In this document: piece by piece, positions 42,389-51,239 of the stretch | Layout of the letters: every line of letters begins with the position of its first letter | Numbering within the stretch: position 1 is the first letter of the stretch | NCBI GenBank assembly: GCA_039621445.1 | Contig: CP154957.1 | Coordinates: 18,300,906 to 18,364,905, forward strand | Direction of reading: 5' to 3' | DNA: 64,000 nt | Origin: Euglena gracilis | Lineage: Eukaryota > Euglenida > Euglenophyceae > Euglenales | Program-made: the position numbers and the translations under genes | Notes under the pieces: generated by a model | The model's input: only the letters and a program-made list of their open reading frames with translations | Database searches by the model: none | What the model was told of the DNA's origin: nothing

Positions 42389-43091
42389 TCAGGCCTGCTT
42401 GGCCACCATTTGCCTTTTGGCCTCCCTTGGCTCTCAAGCTTGCTTGACCTCCATTGGCCTTTTCTCTGGGACTGTCTCTTCTCTGTCCCTCTTGATTTCC
42501 CATAAAGGCCACCATGGCCTGTTCTTGGCATTGGCTTGCCGCTCCTGGGGGGTTTGTGTCTGAAATTGCTGGGGGGAAAGTTGGACACACCTTTCCCCAA
42601 TGGGCTCTTTCCAGGTTGGGGTACTGGCTGCCATAGCCTGGCCCCTGGGCCCACTGCCCTCTTGAATAATGGCTTCCATAGCCTTGAATTTGGACCCCAG
42701 GTCCTTTTTGTTGATGGCTGCCATAGCCATGATAATTTGAATCCTTTGGATTTGTTGAAAGGCTGCCATAGCCCTTGTCTTGTCCCCTGGAAGGGGGTGG
42801 ACATAGAAAAGGGGGGGGAGTCTGTTGGACCTGTGATGGTATTCCCCTTCTGTCTTCTCTTCCTGACCACAGTTGTCCATGGTCCATGGCCATTCTCATG
42901 TTGAGAGGGGGATTTGAAAATCTCAGAAGCCGTGGGGGGTGGGGGGGTTGCGATGGCCACGGACTGGCTAGTTGCTGCCGCCCCTCCAGCTTCTGCAGCT
43001 GCTGCTGTGACTCCACCTTCCCCAGCTTCAGCTGACTTCTTGAAAGTTCTTTGCAGTTCTTCTTGAGATTCAGAGTTTCTTTGAAATGCAT
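41010..43091 (-). other. 693-codon overlapping ORF in the third frame of copy A
   Basis: Starting at ATG 43091 this frame is stop-free through the whole Gag and RT genes. It reads GYGS repeats, then repeated KANGGQ motifs, then Ser/Lys/Pro-rich sequence antiphase to RT. The equivalent frame (+1 relative to Gag) of copy 1 is open from 44132 to 45838, with one conserved patch (KVCPT). No domain is recognised. It may be a by-product of purine-rich codon usage or a genuine overprinted gene. Confidence 0.3.
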
Positions 43092-43098
43092 TCTTCAT
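42283..43098 (-). CDS. Gag-like ORF of DIRS copy A
   Basis: 271 codons from ATG 43098 (MKNAFQRNSES). Order of features: a charged N-terminus, an Ala-rich stretch (residues 30-50), proline tract, a conserved GHGPWTTVVRKRR motif at about residues 70-82, then Lys/Trp/Gly-rich repeats (RLWQP, SRLWKP) and a basic tail. The same motif (GHGPWTTVARR) occurs in copy 1 at the equivalent place, which supports this frame. DIRS elements carry such a Gag-like first ORF, presumed to bind RNA in particles; no zinc knuckle is visible. It overlaps the RT ORF by about 105 bases, with RT in the -1 frame relative to Gag. Confidence 0.65.
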   Translation of the reverse strand: MKNAFQRNSESQEELQRTFKKSAEAGEGGVTAAAAEAGGAAATSQSVAIATPPPPTASEIFKSPSQHENGHGPWTTVVRKRRQKGNTITGPTDSPPFSMSTPFQGTRQGLWQPFNKSKGFKLSWLWQPSTKRTWGPNSRLWKPLFKRAVGPGARLWQPVPQPGKSPLGKGVSNFPPSNFRHKPPRSGKPMPRTGHGGLYGKSRGTEKRQSQRKGQWRSSKLESQGRPKGKWWPSRPECQGRPEGKWWPRQSPHQPLGGRPKIGSDRPPPRR

Positions 43099-43443
43099 GG
43101 AAATCCAGGTGTCGATATCTGTTGTGTTTCTTGTTCTTTTTCTTGAATTTCTACCAGTTCCAGTTGAATTCTTCCTTCAGGAAGTTGAAGTTCCACAGAA
43201 AGTTCGGTCCACCAGTTGGTAAGAGTATTGGTTCTCGGGAAGGCAGAACTCCTCGAAAAACAATTCCACTTGAACTCGTAGTAGTAAAACTCTTTCTCCT
43301 TGAGGTCGAAGGGCAGAAATAGGAATCAGCCAACTCCGGCAACAAAAAGCAGTAAGAAGCACCCCCCGCGCACGCACAAACACACCAGAACAGAACAGCC
43401 GGCAAGGAAAGCAGGACCTCACCATCTCGCAGTGCGGAGCCCG

Positions 43444-43654
43444 AATGGTCGTGGAGGGGGGCACTGAGGGCGATGCAAAAAGACCACGTGAGGCCATGCC
43501 TTACTCGCCGACGGTGCTGTCTGAATCGCTCTGGTGCGCTGGGTGAGGAATCCCTGCTTTCGGACCCCCACGACACAGGAGTGGGGGAGGAAGGGACCAT
43601 GAGGGCGAGGCACAAGTTCGAGACCGTCGGGGCTCCGCACTGCGGGATGGTGAG
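43444..43654. repeat. Cluster of DIRS terminal-repeat pieces in both orientations
   Basis: Contains GTGAGGCCATGCCTTACTCG (left-type end, plus) and GAGGGCGATGCAAAAAGACC (complement of a right-type outer end), then GGAAGGGACCATGAGGGCGA and CGGGGCTCCGCACTGCGGG. It joins the left end of copy A directly to the RT fragment of copy 2. Probably merged ends of two copies or remains of another. Confidence 0.6.
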
Positions 43655-43908
43655 GCACTATGCACCAACTTTTCCAGGGCCTCCTGCAAACTTTCGGCAA
43701 AAAGTGGAGATCTCGAGGCATCCAGGTGTTCATCTACGTGGAAGATGCTCTGCTGCTGTGTTCCACCAATGATAGAGCAGCCAAAGACCTGTCACAAGTT
43801 GTCAAGGACTTGGTCGATTCAGGATTCAAACGATTCAGGTAGTGAACCATCTTGGGATCATAATCAATTTTCAGGAGGGTTGACTCCAAATCTCTGGAAA
43901 AATAAAAG
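43655..43908 (+). pseudogene. RT fragment of DIRS copy 2, 5' of the insertion
   Basis: Reads RGIQVFIYVEDALLL, equivalent to RGIQVFIYLDDILLV of copy 1. The first active-site Asp of YxDD is replaced by Glu here, so the enzyme would be impaired even if intact. After a frame change near 43840 it continues VNHLGIIINFQEG, and the frame stops at the boundary with copy 1. The next residues of the RT thumb (KELGKVV) appear 4.8 kb downstream at 48690. Confidence 0.75.
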
Positions 43909-44034
43909 GACACCCCGGGCTCCGCACTTTGCCATTGTGAGGCCATGCCTTGCTCGCCGGCGGTTTGTTGTGTAATTGTTTTGGTGCGCTGGGTTAGGAG
44001 GTCCCGCTTAGTGCCTTTTTTCGCCGGAGCTTGC
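43909..44034 (+). repeat. Left inverted terminal repeat of DIRS copy 1
   Basis: GTGAGGCCATGCCTTGCTCG through CGCTTAGTGCC is the complement of 48519-48613. The outermost 30 bases (CGGGCTCCGCACTTTGCCAT) are complementary to 48275-48302 in the internal region. Confidence 0.9.
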
Positions 44035-44168
44035 CCTTCGAAAGGAACAGAGTTCACGAACGAGGAAGAACTGAGAAAAGAAGTCAATATCAATTCAATA
44101 TCCAGAAGAACACGAACCAGACGAAAATCAATTGAGAATTCAATTGTCAAATTTCAATTTCGACTTCG

Positions 44169-45126
44169 ATGAGCAATGCAGTGGAGAAGAAATTGGAATT
44201 ATATGGCCACGGACGTTCTGGAGGAGTGGCCGCAGCAGCTGGAGACCTTGGAGATGCGGTCAACACGTGGCAAACCGTGGCCGTTCTTCCCACCCAGCCC
44301 CCCACCCCAGAAATTTCACAGCCCAAAACCCCCCCCCAGTGACGGCCACGGTCCTTGGACCACTGTGGCCAGGAGGCCCAGAAGACAGTAGCCAGCCGCA
44401 GCCCTTGGTGGGCAAAGACTGGGCCATGGTGGTCCAAAATGCTTCACAATTGGACAATCAAAGCCCACACATCAGGTGCATCTCCCCCAAAGGCGCCCAG
44501 CAACCTGGGCACCAATTGGCCAGAAGATGGGGAGATGGAATCAAGGCCAAGGAGGTCAACACCACAGGGGCCATGGGGGCCAGTTTCACAAGCAAATCCC
44601 CTCAGGAAGGGGCTGAAAAGGTCTGTCCAACCCCCCCCAATTCATATATCACAACAGCCACTCTCAAGGGGACAAGGGGGGGCCACAGCAGCCCCCCCCC
44701 AGATTTCCAATGGGGCTGGAGGCCAAGAAGAAATCAAGGCCTGGAAGACCACAAGATGGATTATGGAAAAACATTTATACATGGAAACCTTGGAGACCAG
44801 CAGGGTGGACCCACAGTGGCCACCAAGAAGCTAAGGAACCAGCAGGGTGGACCCACAGTGGCCACCAAGAAGCTAAGGATGCTGCTGGAGAAATCCCCCG
44901 AGGGACCCACAGTGGCCCTCTGCCAACAATGGGGGATAAAGGGACCCACAGTGGCCCTTTCAATGACCCAGCCCCAGGAGGAAAATGGACCCACAGTGGC
45001 CCTTTCAAGGACCCAGCCCCCAGGGGCAAAGGGACCCATAGTGGCCCTTTTTGGAGGGAGGGGCAGAAACCCCTCCAACATTTATTTATCAATTCCCGAT
45101 CAATCAATCAAGGGGGGGACCCATAG
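44169..45126 (+). pseudogene. Gag-like ORF of DIRS copy 1
   Basis: ATG 44169 opens MSNAVEKKLEL, followed by an Ala-rich GGVAAAAGDL stretch aligned with copy A Gag. The frame changes at the C run near 44333 into SDGHGPWTTVARRPRRQ, the family motif, then a TAG. The same frame resumes to 45126 with repeats of GTHSGPF / GWTHSGHQEAK, encoded by eight or so copies of a GGACCCACAGTGGCC unit (44800-45060). No known domain; role by analogy: RNA-binding structural protein. Less well preserved than copy A. Confidence 0.6.
44800..45060 (+). repeat. GGACCCACAGTGGCC degenerate repeat inside gag
   Basis: Eight near copies, the first two in an exact 45 bp tandem (GTGGCCACCAAGAAGCTAAG). Confidence 0.9.
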
Positions 45127-45539
45127 AGGCCCCCCTATGGTATGTCAACCAACCACATCAACATGGAGAAGACCAGATAGGCCAAACAGGGGCATTAAGC
45201 CCTATGGTATGTCTTCCAACAACAAGATCATCCAGAGAGGTGAGCAGAGAGGGAGAGAGTTCATGCACATCCCCCCAGAAAAAATTTCCTTTTACAAGGG
45301 CCCAAGCCCTAGGGGACCTAGGGGTGCAATGTCCAACACCCCCAGCCCAGCCCCCCCAGAATCATCTTACCCAGAAAATAAATTCAACGGAGGAAATATG
45401 GGGAGACACCCCCCTCCATCAAAGGTTGCAAAAAAGCCTAAAATGTCCAACATCTCCAGCCCAGCCCCCCCAAAATCATCTTATCCAGGAAATAAATTCC
45501 ATGGAAGAAAAATGGGGAGACACCCCCCTCCATCAAAGG

Positions 45540-46340
45540 CTGCAAAAAAGCTTGAAATGGTGGGCAAAAAAAGCCCCCTCAACAACACGTCAACTCATCA
45601 GGGATGGCATTCAACCCCCCTGGGTCAGCCCACCAAAATTGTCCACCCACCCAAAAATCAGGGCAAATTTGAACTTACCCCAAGCAGAAAAAATACTGCT
45701 GGATTACGAAAAATCTGGATCCATAAAGAGGGTGAGGGATTCAACCACCCAGCACCTGATCCCCTGGTTTCTGATTTCAAAACCAGAGGGGGGGCAGACA
45801 AAATGGAGATTAATAAGCGATTGCAGGGAAATAAATAAAAGGTTCCAAGTGAAACCTTTCAAGCTGGATCACATCCAGCACATTTTTCCAGTTTTGGAAA
45901 AAGGCCAATGGGCAGCAAAAATAGACCTGAAGGATGCCTATTTTCATATCCCAGTAAGTCCAGGCCTAAGGCCATTTTTAAGGCATCAGGTGGGGGGGCA
46001 GACCTGGGAATTCCAGGCAGGCTGTTTTGGCCTGAATGTAATGCCCCAAATTTTCATGTCAGTAATGAAGACATTCGAAAAACTGTGGAGGAGGGCATCC
46101 AAGTATTTATTTACCTGGACGACATTTTACTGGTGGCCCCAACACAAATCATCTTACAAAATCACCTGAACACAGTGGTCAGGGATTTAATCAAATCAGG
46201 ATTCAAAATCAATGTGAAAAAATCCACCCTGCAGCCCACCCAAATTGTCAATCATCTTGGATTTCAGCTAAACTTCCAAGAGTGAAAACTACAGGTGCCC
46301 CCCCCAGAAAATAAAAACAGTAAAAAAGGAGCTGGGAAAA
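45540..46340 (+). pseudogene. DIRS-type reverse transcriptase, copy 1
   Basis: Frame of 45051-46169 carries LIPWFLISKPEGG, WRLISDCREINKRF, AAKIDLKDAYFHIPV, FQAGCFGLNVMPQIFM. At about 46090 the frame shifts and IQVFIYLDDILLVAP (both active-site Asp intact) and KSTLQPTQIVNHLG follow in 45908-46285. At the C run near 46300 it returns to the first frame for VKKDYMSKRQLAAILGQIK. All motifs match copy A, so the shifts are damage or sequence error rather than design. Converts element RNA into DNA. Its 5' limit is uncertain because the linker to Gag is low complexity. Confidence 0.85.
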
Positions 46341-47160
46341 ATGGTGAAAAAAGATTACATGTCAAAAAGGCAACTGGCTGCCATTTTGGGCCAAATCAAA
46401 TGCAATCTAATGGCTCTGCCCTTTCTAAGGGCCTTTACGGATGCCCTGGCAAGTTTTTTGGAGGAAAATTCCACAGCCCCCTGGGACTCAAAACATCCCA
46501 TTTCCCAAAGACTAAAGGACCAATTAAAGGAAATAAAAATTCTGCTGGACACCTGGGGGGGGCAGACCCTTCCCCCAAAATGCAACCAGGGAGTTGCACT
46601 CAGACAGCAGTACCCATGCCTGGGGGGGGTGGACATTCGAACAGGCAAAATTGTGCAAAAATTTTGGAGGGAAAACTCCATTTTGCACATAAATGTCAAA
46701 GAATTAAGTGCAGCAATAAGCACAGTACAAAGCCTCAGCCAGCCAGGGGAAACTGTGTCCCTATCCGTGGACAATCAAGTAATTTACTATTACTTAACAA
46801 AAGGGGGGGGGGCAGAAAGGACCCTTTCAATTCCATGCTAAGACCCTTCTTCAAATGGTGCATGGAACACAACATAAACCTGCAAGTAAAGTGGGTCCCC
46901 TCCAAAGACTGCCTGGCAGACCCCATAAGCAGGTGGGAAATGGACAGGGGGGATTACTCACTGGACCCCCAACTTTTTCAGTGGCTGAGGCAGCAGTTCA
47001 AAAATTACATCAGCCTAAAAACAGACCTTTTTGCCTCACCAGGCAACAAAAAACTGCCACAATTTGTGGCTAGGTGGCCCCACTAGGGAGCGACAGCAGT
47101 AGATGCATTACAATGTCCACTGGACAACATGGGGGATCTTTATGCAAACCCCCCCTGGTC
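46341..47160 (+). pseudogene. RNase H domain, DIRS copy 1
   Basis: Continues from the RT thumb in frame (LPFLRAFTDALASFL). RNase H motifs: ILHINVKELSAAISTVQSL with the catalytic Glu position, VSLSVDNQVIYYYL with Asp, then after a G run at about 46801 the frame changes to CLADPISRW (terminal Asp), QLFQWLRQQF, KTDLFASPGNKKLPQFVARW and, past a TAG, GDLYANPPWS. This DLFAS..NxxLP..F..W and ANPPW tail is typical of DIRS-like RNase H. Degrades the RNA strand during cDNA synthesis. The first Asp region (CLGGVDIRTG) is only partly conserved. Confidence 0.85.
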
Positions 47161-47399
47161 TGGGACCCCCTGGATCCACAGGCCAAAGTTTTGATGGTCA
47201 CCCCCTACTGGGATTCAGCCACATGGTGGCCCCAGTTAATAAAAATGAAAGTACCAGGGACCCCCTGCCTGAAAATCACCCCCTAGATGGGTATGTTCTC
47301 CAATTGCAGGGGGAAAAAAATGCCACCCCCCAGGTGGCCCCTGCTTTGCATGATTTGCTCAGGCAAATTCTGGAGGAGAAACAAATACAAAATACAACC

Positions 47400-48245
47400 A
47401 TTAACGATTTCCTGGGAAGAAACCCAGCTTAAAGTGTTACCAAAGCGCTTTTACGCTTTTATGGGTAATTTTGGACAAAATGGGGGTACCCCCCTGAAGC
47501 CACCACTGACCAAGTGGTTGACGCTTTAATTCAACTGTTCCAATTTTCAAAGGCCCAAGCACGCAATGCATACAGTGCTATGCTTTTGATCCCTGGATTT
47601 GGTGGCCTGAAGTTCCATGCCATGTTGGCACCTTATAAAAGGCTTTGGAACCAAAACCTGGAGAAATATGGTGCATTCTGGGATCCCCTCCCAATCCTCC
47701 TGGGGCTGGCACAGTCCCCCCTGCCCTCTGATATGTGTACATTACGTACATAACTCATTTTCTGTTCACGTATCCTCTGTTTATACAGAAGTTCTGATTT
47801 GGAACAGGTCCAAAGAACCACCAGTGTGTTGGGGGGGGCACCCTACATCAAAATTAAACGTAAGGGGCAAAAACTCCATAAGTGGGAGAGAGTTGTCTCC
47901 ATTCCCCAGTGCCCCCAAATCAGCCCCTTTCATTTGATGATGTCTTATGTGACAGCAACACGTTTCCTTGTGAAACCTGGGGGCCCCCTTCTAATTACGT
48001 CAAACCCCCCCTATAAAGCCATTAAGGCAGATACCATTGCTTCGATAACCAAACACTTTTTGGCCCAGCAGGGGGTACCCCCCCAGGTTTGGGGACCCCA
48101 CTCCACCAGAGGGGCAGGAGTTGGTTTTCTCAAAAAATTGGGCCTTTCTGCTCAAGAAGTTTGTGAAATTGGTCAGTGGAAGGGGGTAGAGGCTTTCACA
48201 GCCCATTACCAAAGACTTGGTGCACAAGGTGCTTTGGAGAGTGCC
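47400..48245 (+). pseudogene. Tyrosine recombinase of DIRS copy 1
   Basis: The N-terminal half (VVDALIQLFQFSKAQARNAY, MLLIPGFGG) and catalytic half share one frame, separated by a TAA near 47751 and preceded by two further breaks. Catalytic residues visible: Arg in LCLYRSSDLEQV (about 47780), HSTRGAGVGFLKKLG with HxxR (about 48098-48110), GQWKGVEAFTAHYQRL with Trp and the nucleophilic Tyr (about 48204). It would integrate the circular cDNA without target duplication. All key residues are present, so only the stops and frame changes mark it as broken. Downstream codons to 48557 are terminal repeat, not protein. Confidence 0.85.
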
Positions 48246-48274
48246 CTGGCCCCCCTTTTTCAGTGCACAATCTG

Positions 48275-48378
48275 GCCTCACAATGGCAAAGTGCGGAGCC
48301 CGAGGTGTCTCGTACTCCCTCGAGGCAGACCGAGAAGGGAGGAAGGGACACCGAGGGCGAAGCACAAAGACATTGTGA
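48275..48378 (+). repeat. Internal complementary region of DIRS copy 1
   Basis: First block (CCTCACAATGGCAAAGTGCG, 48275-48302) is complementary to the left outer end at 43910-43940. Second block (CTCGTACTCCCTCGAGGC to CATTGTGAG, 48309-48378) is complementary to the right outer end at 48608-48680. It thus spells the joined ends of the element in reverse. Confidence 0.9.
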
Positions 48379-48518
48379 GCCCGACCCCCCCCCACCCATA
48401 TAAGAAAATTTGTCTTCAAATGCCCTCGATCAGAAGATGGGGGCCAGGGGGGGGGGAGGTGGGGGGGACCCCCCAGGCAAAGAAACAGCGCCACGGTCGC
48501 CACGTCGGAGAAAATGCA

Positions 48519-48680
48519 GCCAACTCCGGCGAGGCGGCACTAAGCAGGACCTCCTAACCCAGCGCACCAAAACAATCACACAACAAACCGCCGGCGAGCA
48601 AGGCATGGCCTCACAATGTCTTTGTGCTTCGCCCTCGGTGTCCCTTCCTCCCTTCTCGGTCGGCCTCGAGGGAGTACGAG
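48519..48680 (+). repeat. Right inverted terminal repeat of DIRS copy 1
   Basis: 48519-48613 is the complement of the left repeat. 48608-48680 is the extension complementary to the internal region, ending GAGGGAGTACGAG. Confidence 0.9.
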
Positions 48681-49990
48681 GATAAAAAAGGAGTTGGGAA
48701 AAGTTGTCCAGAAAAAAGAAATGACAAAAGGTCAGGCGGCAGCCATTTAGGGAGAAATTTGAGCCCAATTTGCTTGCTCCACTCCTCTCTCTCAGGGTGT
48801 ATACCACTCTCTTGGAAAATTTTCTGGCAGAAAAAAGTTGCTTCAGCTAGAACTCCAAACATCTGCTAAGCCCAGAAATAAAATCAGATCTCACAGAAAC
48901 CAAAGTCGTCATGGACCAGTGGAAGGGTCATCCATTTTTGGTAAAACCCACCAGAGTTTTATACTCAGATTCAACCGACAAAGGGTGTGTGGGCATAGAT
49001 CCTTCTACAGGGGCATTCGTCCAGAAATTTTGCAGGGAAAAAATTCCCTCCGCATCAATATAAAGGAAATGGAGGTAGCACTAAACACAGTTTGCAGCCT
49101 TGCACGACCAGGGGAAAATATACCCCTGTGTGTGGACAATCAGGTCCTGTACTGGTACTTCCAAAGGGGGGGGGGGGGAAACCCCTTCAACAAAATGCTG
49201 CAGCCCCTCTGGAAATGGCCCATGGAAAAAGACATCTCCTTGCTGGTAAAGTGGGTCCCCTCAGCACATTGTCTGGCAGACCCGCTAAACCCCCCCAAAA
49301 ATAAGACCCCCCCCAAAAATAACCCCCCCCCAAATAATAAGACCCCCCCTGGGCCGATCGAGCAAAAATACAAATATAAGACCTCCCCATAAATAACCCC
49401 CCCCTGACGGTGCGAAGCGCCGGGGACGGTGAAAATGTTCTCTGAGAAATTGCCAAAAACCCAAATTTCACTCACAAAAATGATGAAATTTCAAAGAATT
49501 TCAGATTCTTGAAGTGCAAAAAACATGCTAAATGTCAACTTACACAAATTTACGCACGGCGCGAAGCGCCGAAGGAATATTTTTAGTGTTTTTGGGAACC
49601 TGAAAAATGATGTTTTTTTCGGGCCCGGGTCGGTCAAGAAAAAGTACAAAAATAAGACCCCCCCCAAAAAAAATAAGACCCCCCCTAGAGGTTTCCAGCA
49701 ACGGACCCAAAAATAAGACCCGGGTCTTTTTTTGGGGGGGGGTTAAGTCGTTTGCCCCTAGATCCTTCTCTCTTCGGAAAAATAAAACTGTTTTTCGGCC
49801 CATTTTTAGTCCTTCACACAGATCTTTTCGCTTCCCCTGCAAACAGGAAGTTAGATCAATTTGCCAGTGGTTGGCCCTATTGGCAGGCCACTGCAGTGTC
49901 TGTACTGCAATGTCCCCTGGAAACCTTGGGGGGGCTCTATGCCAACCCTCCATGGTCAGTGATTCACCAGTTTTTGGCCAGACTTTGACT
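48681..49990 (+). pseudogene. RT thumb and RNase H of DIRS copy 2, interrupted
   Basis: Starts with KKELGKVVQKKEMTKRQAAA, directly continuing the RT left at 43908. RNase H follows: LRINIKEMEVALNTVCSL, IPLCVDNQVLYWYF, a G run, then VKWVPSAHCLADPL up to 49285. The family 2 MITE (49288-49743) splits it. Beyond it the frame reads SRLPLDPSLFG, HTDLFASPANRKL and GGLYANPPWS. Dropping the MITE and one TA restores the ADPLSR junction in frame, confirming the insertion point. Confidence 0.85.
49288..49743. mobile_element. AATAAGACC MITE (family 2) in the RNase H of copy 2
   Basis: 456 bp, TA at 49286-49287 and 49744-49745, ends AACCCCCCC / GGGGGGGGT. Reverse complement of 18076-18517, sharing CGGCGCGAAGCGCCG, GATGAAATTTCAAAGAATTT and AATAAGACC clusters. 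No ORF. Confidence 0.9.
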
Positions 49991-50099
49991 TTTTCCACAG
50001 GTGAATGTTTTGATGGTGGTGCCCTTTTTAGCTTCCACCAAGTGGTGTCCCCAAATAATCCAAAAATGAATGCAACCAACACCCCTTGTCTGGAAATAC

Positions 50100-50740
50100 C
50101 ACCCTACCAGAGGATATTCACCAACCGCTGGCGTCAAAAAATGCCCCCCCCCCCCCGTTGGTCCCTCCTCTGCCTGCTTTGCTCAAGTCAATTCTGGCAG
50201 GGAAAAAAGGTACAAAGTAAGAGCCTTAATGATTTCTTGCCCAGAAATAAAACCTTGAAAAGAGATTATAGTGCCTTCAGAATATTGTGCACCTGTTTGG
50301 AAATGTGGGGGGTCCACCCCCCAGATGCCTCCTGTGACCAGGTGACAGATGCAATTGTGCAAAATTTTCAGATTTCTCAAGCACAGGCCAGAAGTGCCTA
50401 ATCTGCGGCCCTCATGATACCTGGACTTGGGGGGGGGGTCAGGTTTCACCCCCTTTTGGGACCACATAAAGAAGGATGGAATAACAATGTCGAAAAGTAT
50501 GCATCGTTTTGGGACCCCACCACAGTTCTGAGAGCCTTGGTGGACACATCCTTTGAGAAGCTGTCCCAGAACGTTCACCTACTAAGAACTCACCTCATTG
50601 TTGTCTGCAGACTGCTGTGTCTGTACAGAAGCCACGACCTTGCAAATCTTAGACGATGTGTGTGTGTGTGTGTGTGTGTCTACCAGCGCATGGGGGCACA
50701 GGCTGCCATAGAAAATACCTTGCAAACTATGCTGGCGGGT
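50100..50740 (+). pseudogene. Tyrosine recombinase of DIRS copy 2, core deleted
   Basis: The N-terminal part (LNDFLPRNK, WGVHPPDASCDQVTDAI, QISQAQARSA) is followed in other frames by LIPGLGG-like MIPGLGGGVRFHPLL and HLLRTHLIVVCRLLCLYRSH with the first catalytic Arg. Then a (TG)n run at 50657-50679 leads straight to YQRMGAQAAIENTL, the C-terminal Tyr segment. About 130 residues present in copy 1, including HxxR and the Trp, are missing. The deletion has the dinucleotide run exactly at its junction. Confidence 0.8.
50657..50679 (+). repeat. (TG)n dinucleotide run at a deletion junction
   Basis: Eleven TG units between the Arg I segment and the Tyr segment of the recombinase relic. Confidence 0.95.
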
Positions 50741-50763
50741 GGGTGTACAGTCAGACCTTACAT

Positions 50764-50859
50764 AGGGGAAGTGCGGAGCCCGCGGGGTCTCGCACTCCCC
50801 CGAGACCATCCGAAGGGGGAGGAAGGGACACCGAGGGCGAAGCACAAAGCCTATGTGAG
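50764..50859 (+). repeat. Internal complementary region of DIRS copy 2
   Basis: Colinear with 48290-48378 (GTGCGGAGCCCGCGGGGTCT, CGAAGGGGGAGGAAGGGACA, CCGAGGGCGAAGCACAAAG). Confidence 0.85.
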
Positions 50860-51016
50860 CCCACCCAGCCCACCCACAAATGAGCGCGCTCCCCCAAGGG
50901 GTTGGAGCACCCCGACGAAGAGAGGTTGCCCTCTCCTCTTCAGGTTTTGTTTACCCAATCAAAACAACAGCAGGGGGGAGACGGCTGCCCCCCCGCACAC
51001 GGAGTGTGGACCCTCC

Positions 51017-51170
51017 GAAGCAAGATCCGGCAAAAAGGCGGCACTGAGGAGGAGAAGCCTAACCACATCAAACACAAAGACAGCCGGCAAAAAGACATGA
51101 CCTCACAAAGGATTTCCGCTTCGCCCTCGCTGTCCCTTCCTCCCCCATCGGGTGCTGTCGGGTGAGTGCT
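51017..51170 (+). repeat. Right terminal repeat of DIRS copy 2
   Basis: CCGGCAAAAAGGCGGCACTG to GACATGACCTCACAAAGG parallels 48519-48613. The following CGCTTCGCCCTCGCTGTCCC to GGGTGAGTGC complements the copy 2 internal region. Directly after it (51172-51240) lies a left-type end in inverse orientation. Confidence 0.8.
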
Positions 51171-51239
51171 AGTCACACAGCACCGCCGGCGAGCAAGGCA
51201 TGGCATCACAATGGCCAAGTGCGGAGCCCGAGGCGCCCC

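Larger units (their letters stand above)
40688..43443 (-). mobile_element. DIRS-family retrotransposon copy A, internally deleted
   Basis: Minus strand. Left terminal sequence (GGGCTCCGCACTGCGAGATG, 43443 downward) matches the left inverted terminal repeat of copy 1; then Gag, RT, and right terminal blocks at 40690-41000 (GCCGGCAAACAAGGCAT, GTGCTTCGCCCTGGGTG). RNase H and tyrosine recombinase are missing: the right terminal region begins just after the RT thumb. Such a copy could move only with help from a complete relative. Confidence 0.75.
43909..48680 (+). mobile_element. DIRS-type tyrosine-recombinase retrotransposon, full-length copy 1
   Basis: About 4.77 kb with the complete DIRS plan: left inverted terminal repeat, Gag-like ORF, RT, RNase H, YR, internal complementary region, right inverted terminal repeat. 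The outer ends of both terminal repeats are complementary to adjacent halves of the internal region, as in DIRS1. No target duplication: host RT sequence continues directly from AAAATAAAA to GATAAAAAAGG, as expected for YR-mediated insertion of a circular intermediate. ORFs carry several frame changes, mostly at C or G runs, and a few stops. Confidence 0.9.
43655..51170 (+). mobile_element. DIRS-family retrotransposon copy 2 (host of copy 1)
   Basis: Parts present: RT fragment (43655-43908), continuation of RT and RNase H (48681-49990), YR (50100-50740), internal complementary region (50764-50859) and right terminal repeat (51017-51170). Interrupted by copy 1 (43909-48680) and by a family 2 MITE (49288-49743). 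The 5' part with Gag and the RT fingers is missing. Confidence 0.8.

Noticed and set aside
44132-45838. 568-codon ORF as the true Gag of DIRS copy 1
   Set aside because: The conserved GHGPWTTV motif and alignment to copy A Gag lie in other frames; this frame matches the overlapping ORF of copy A instead.
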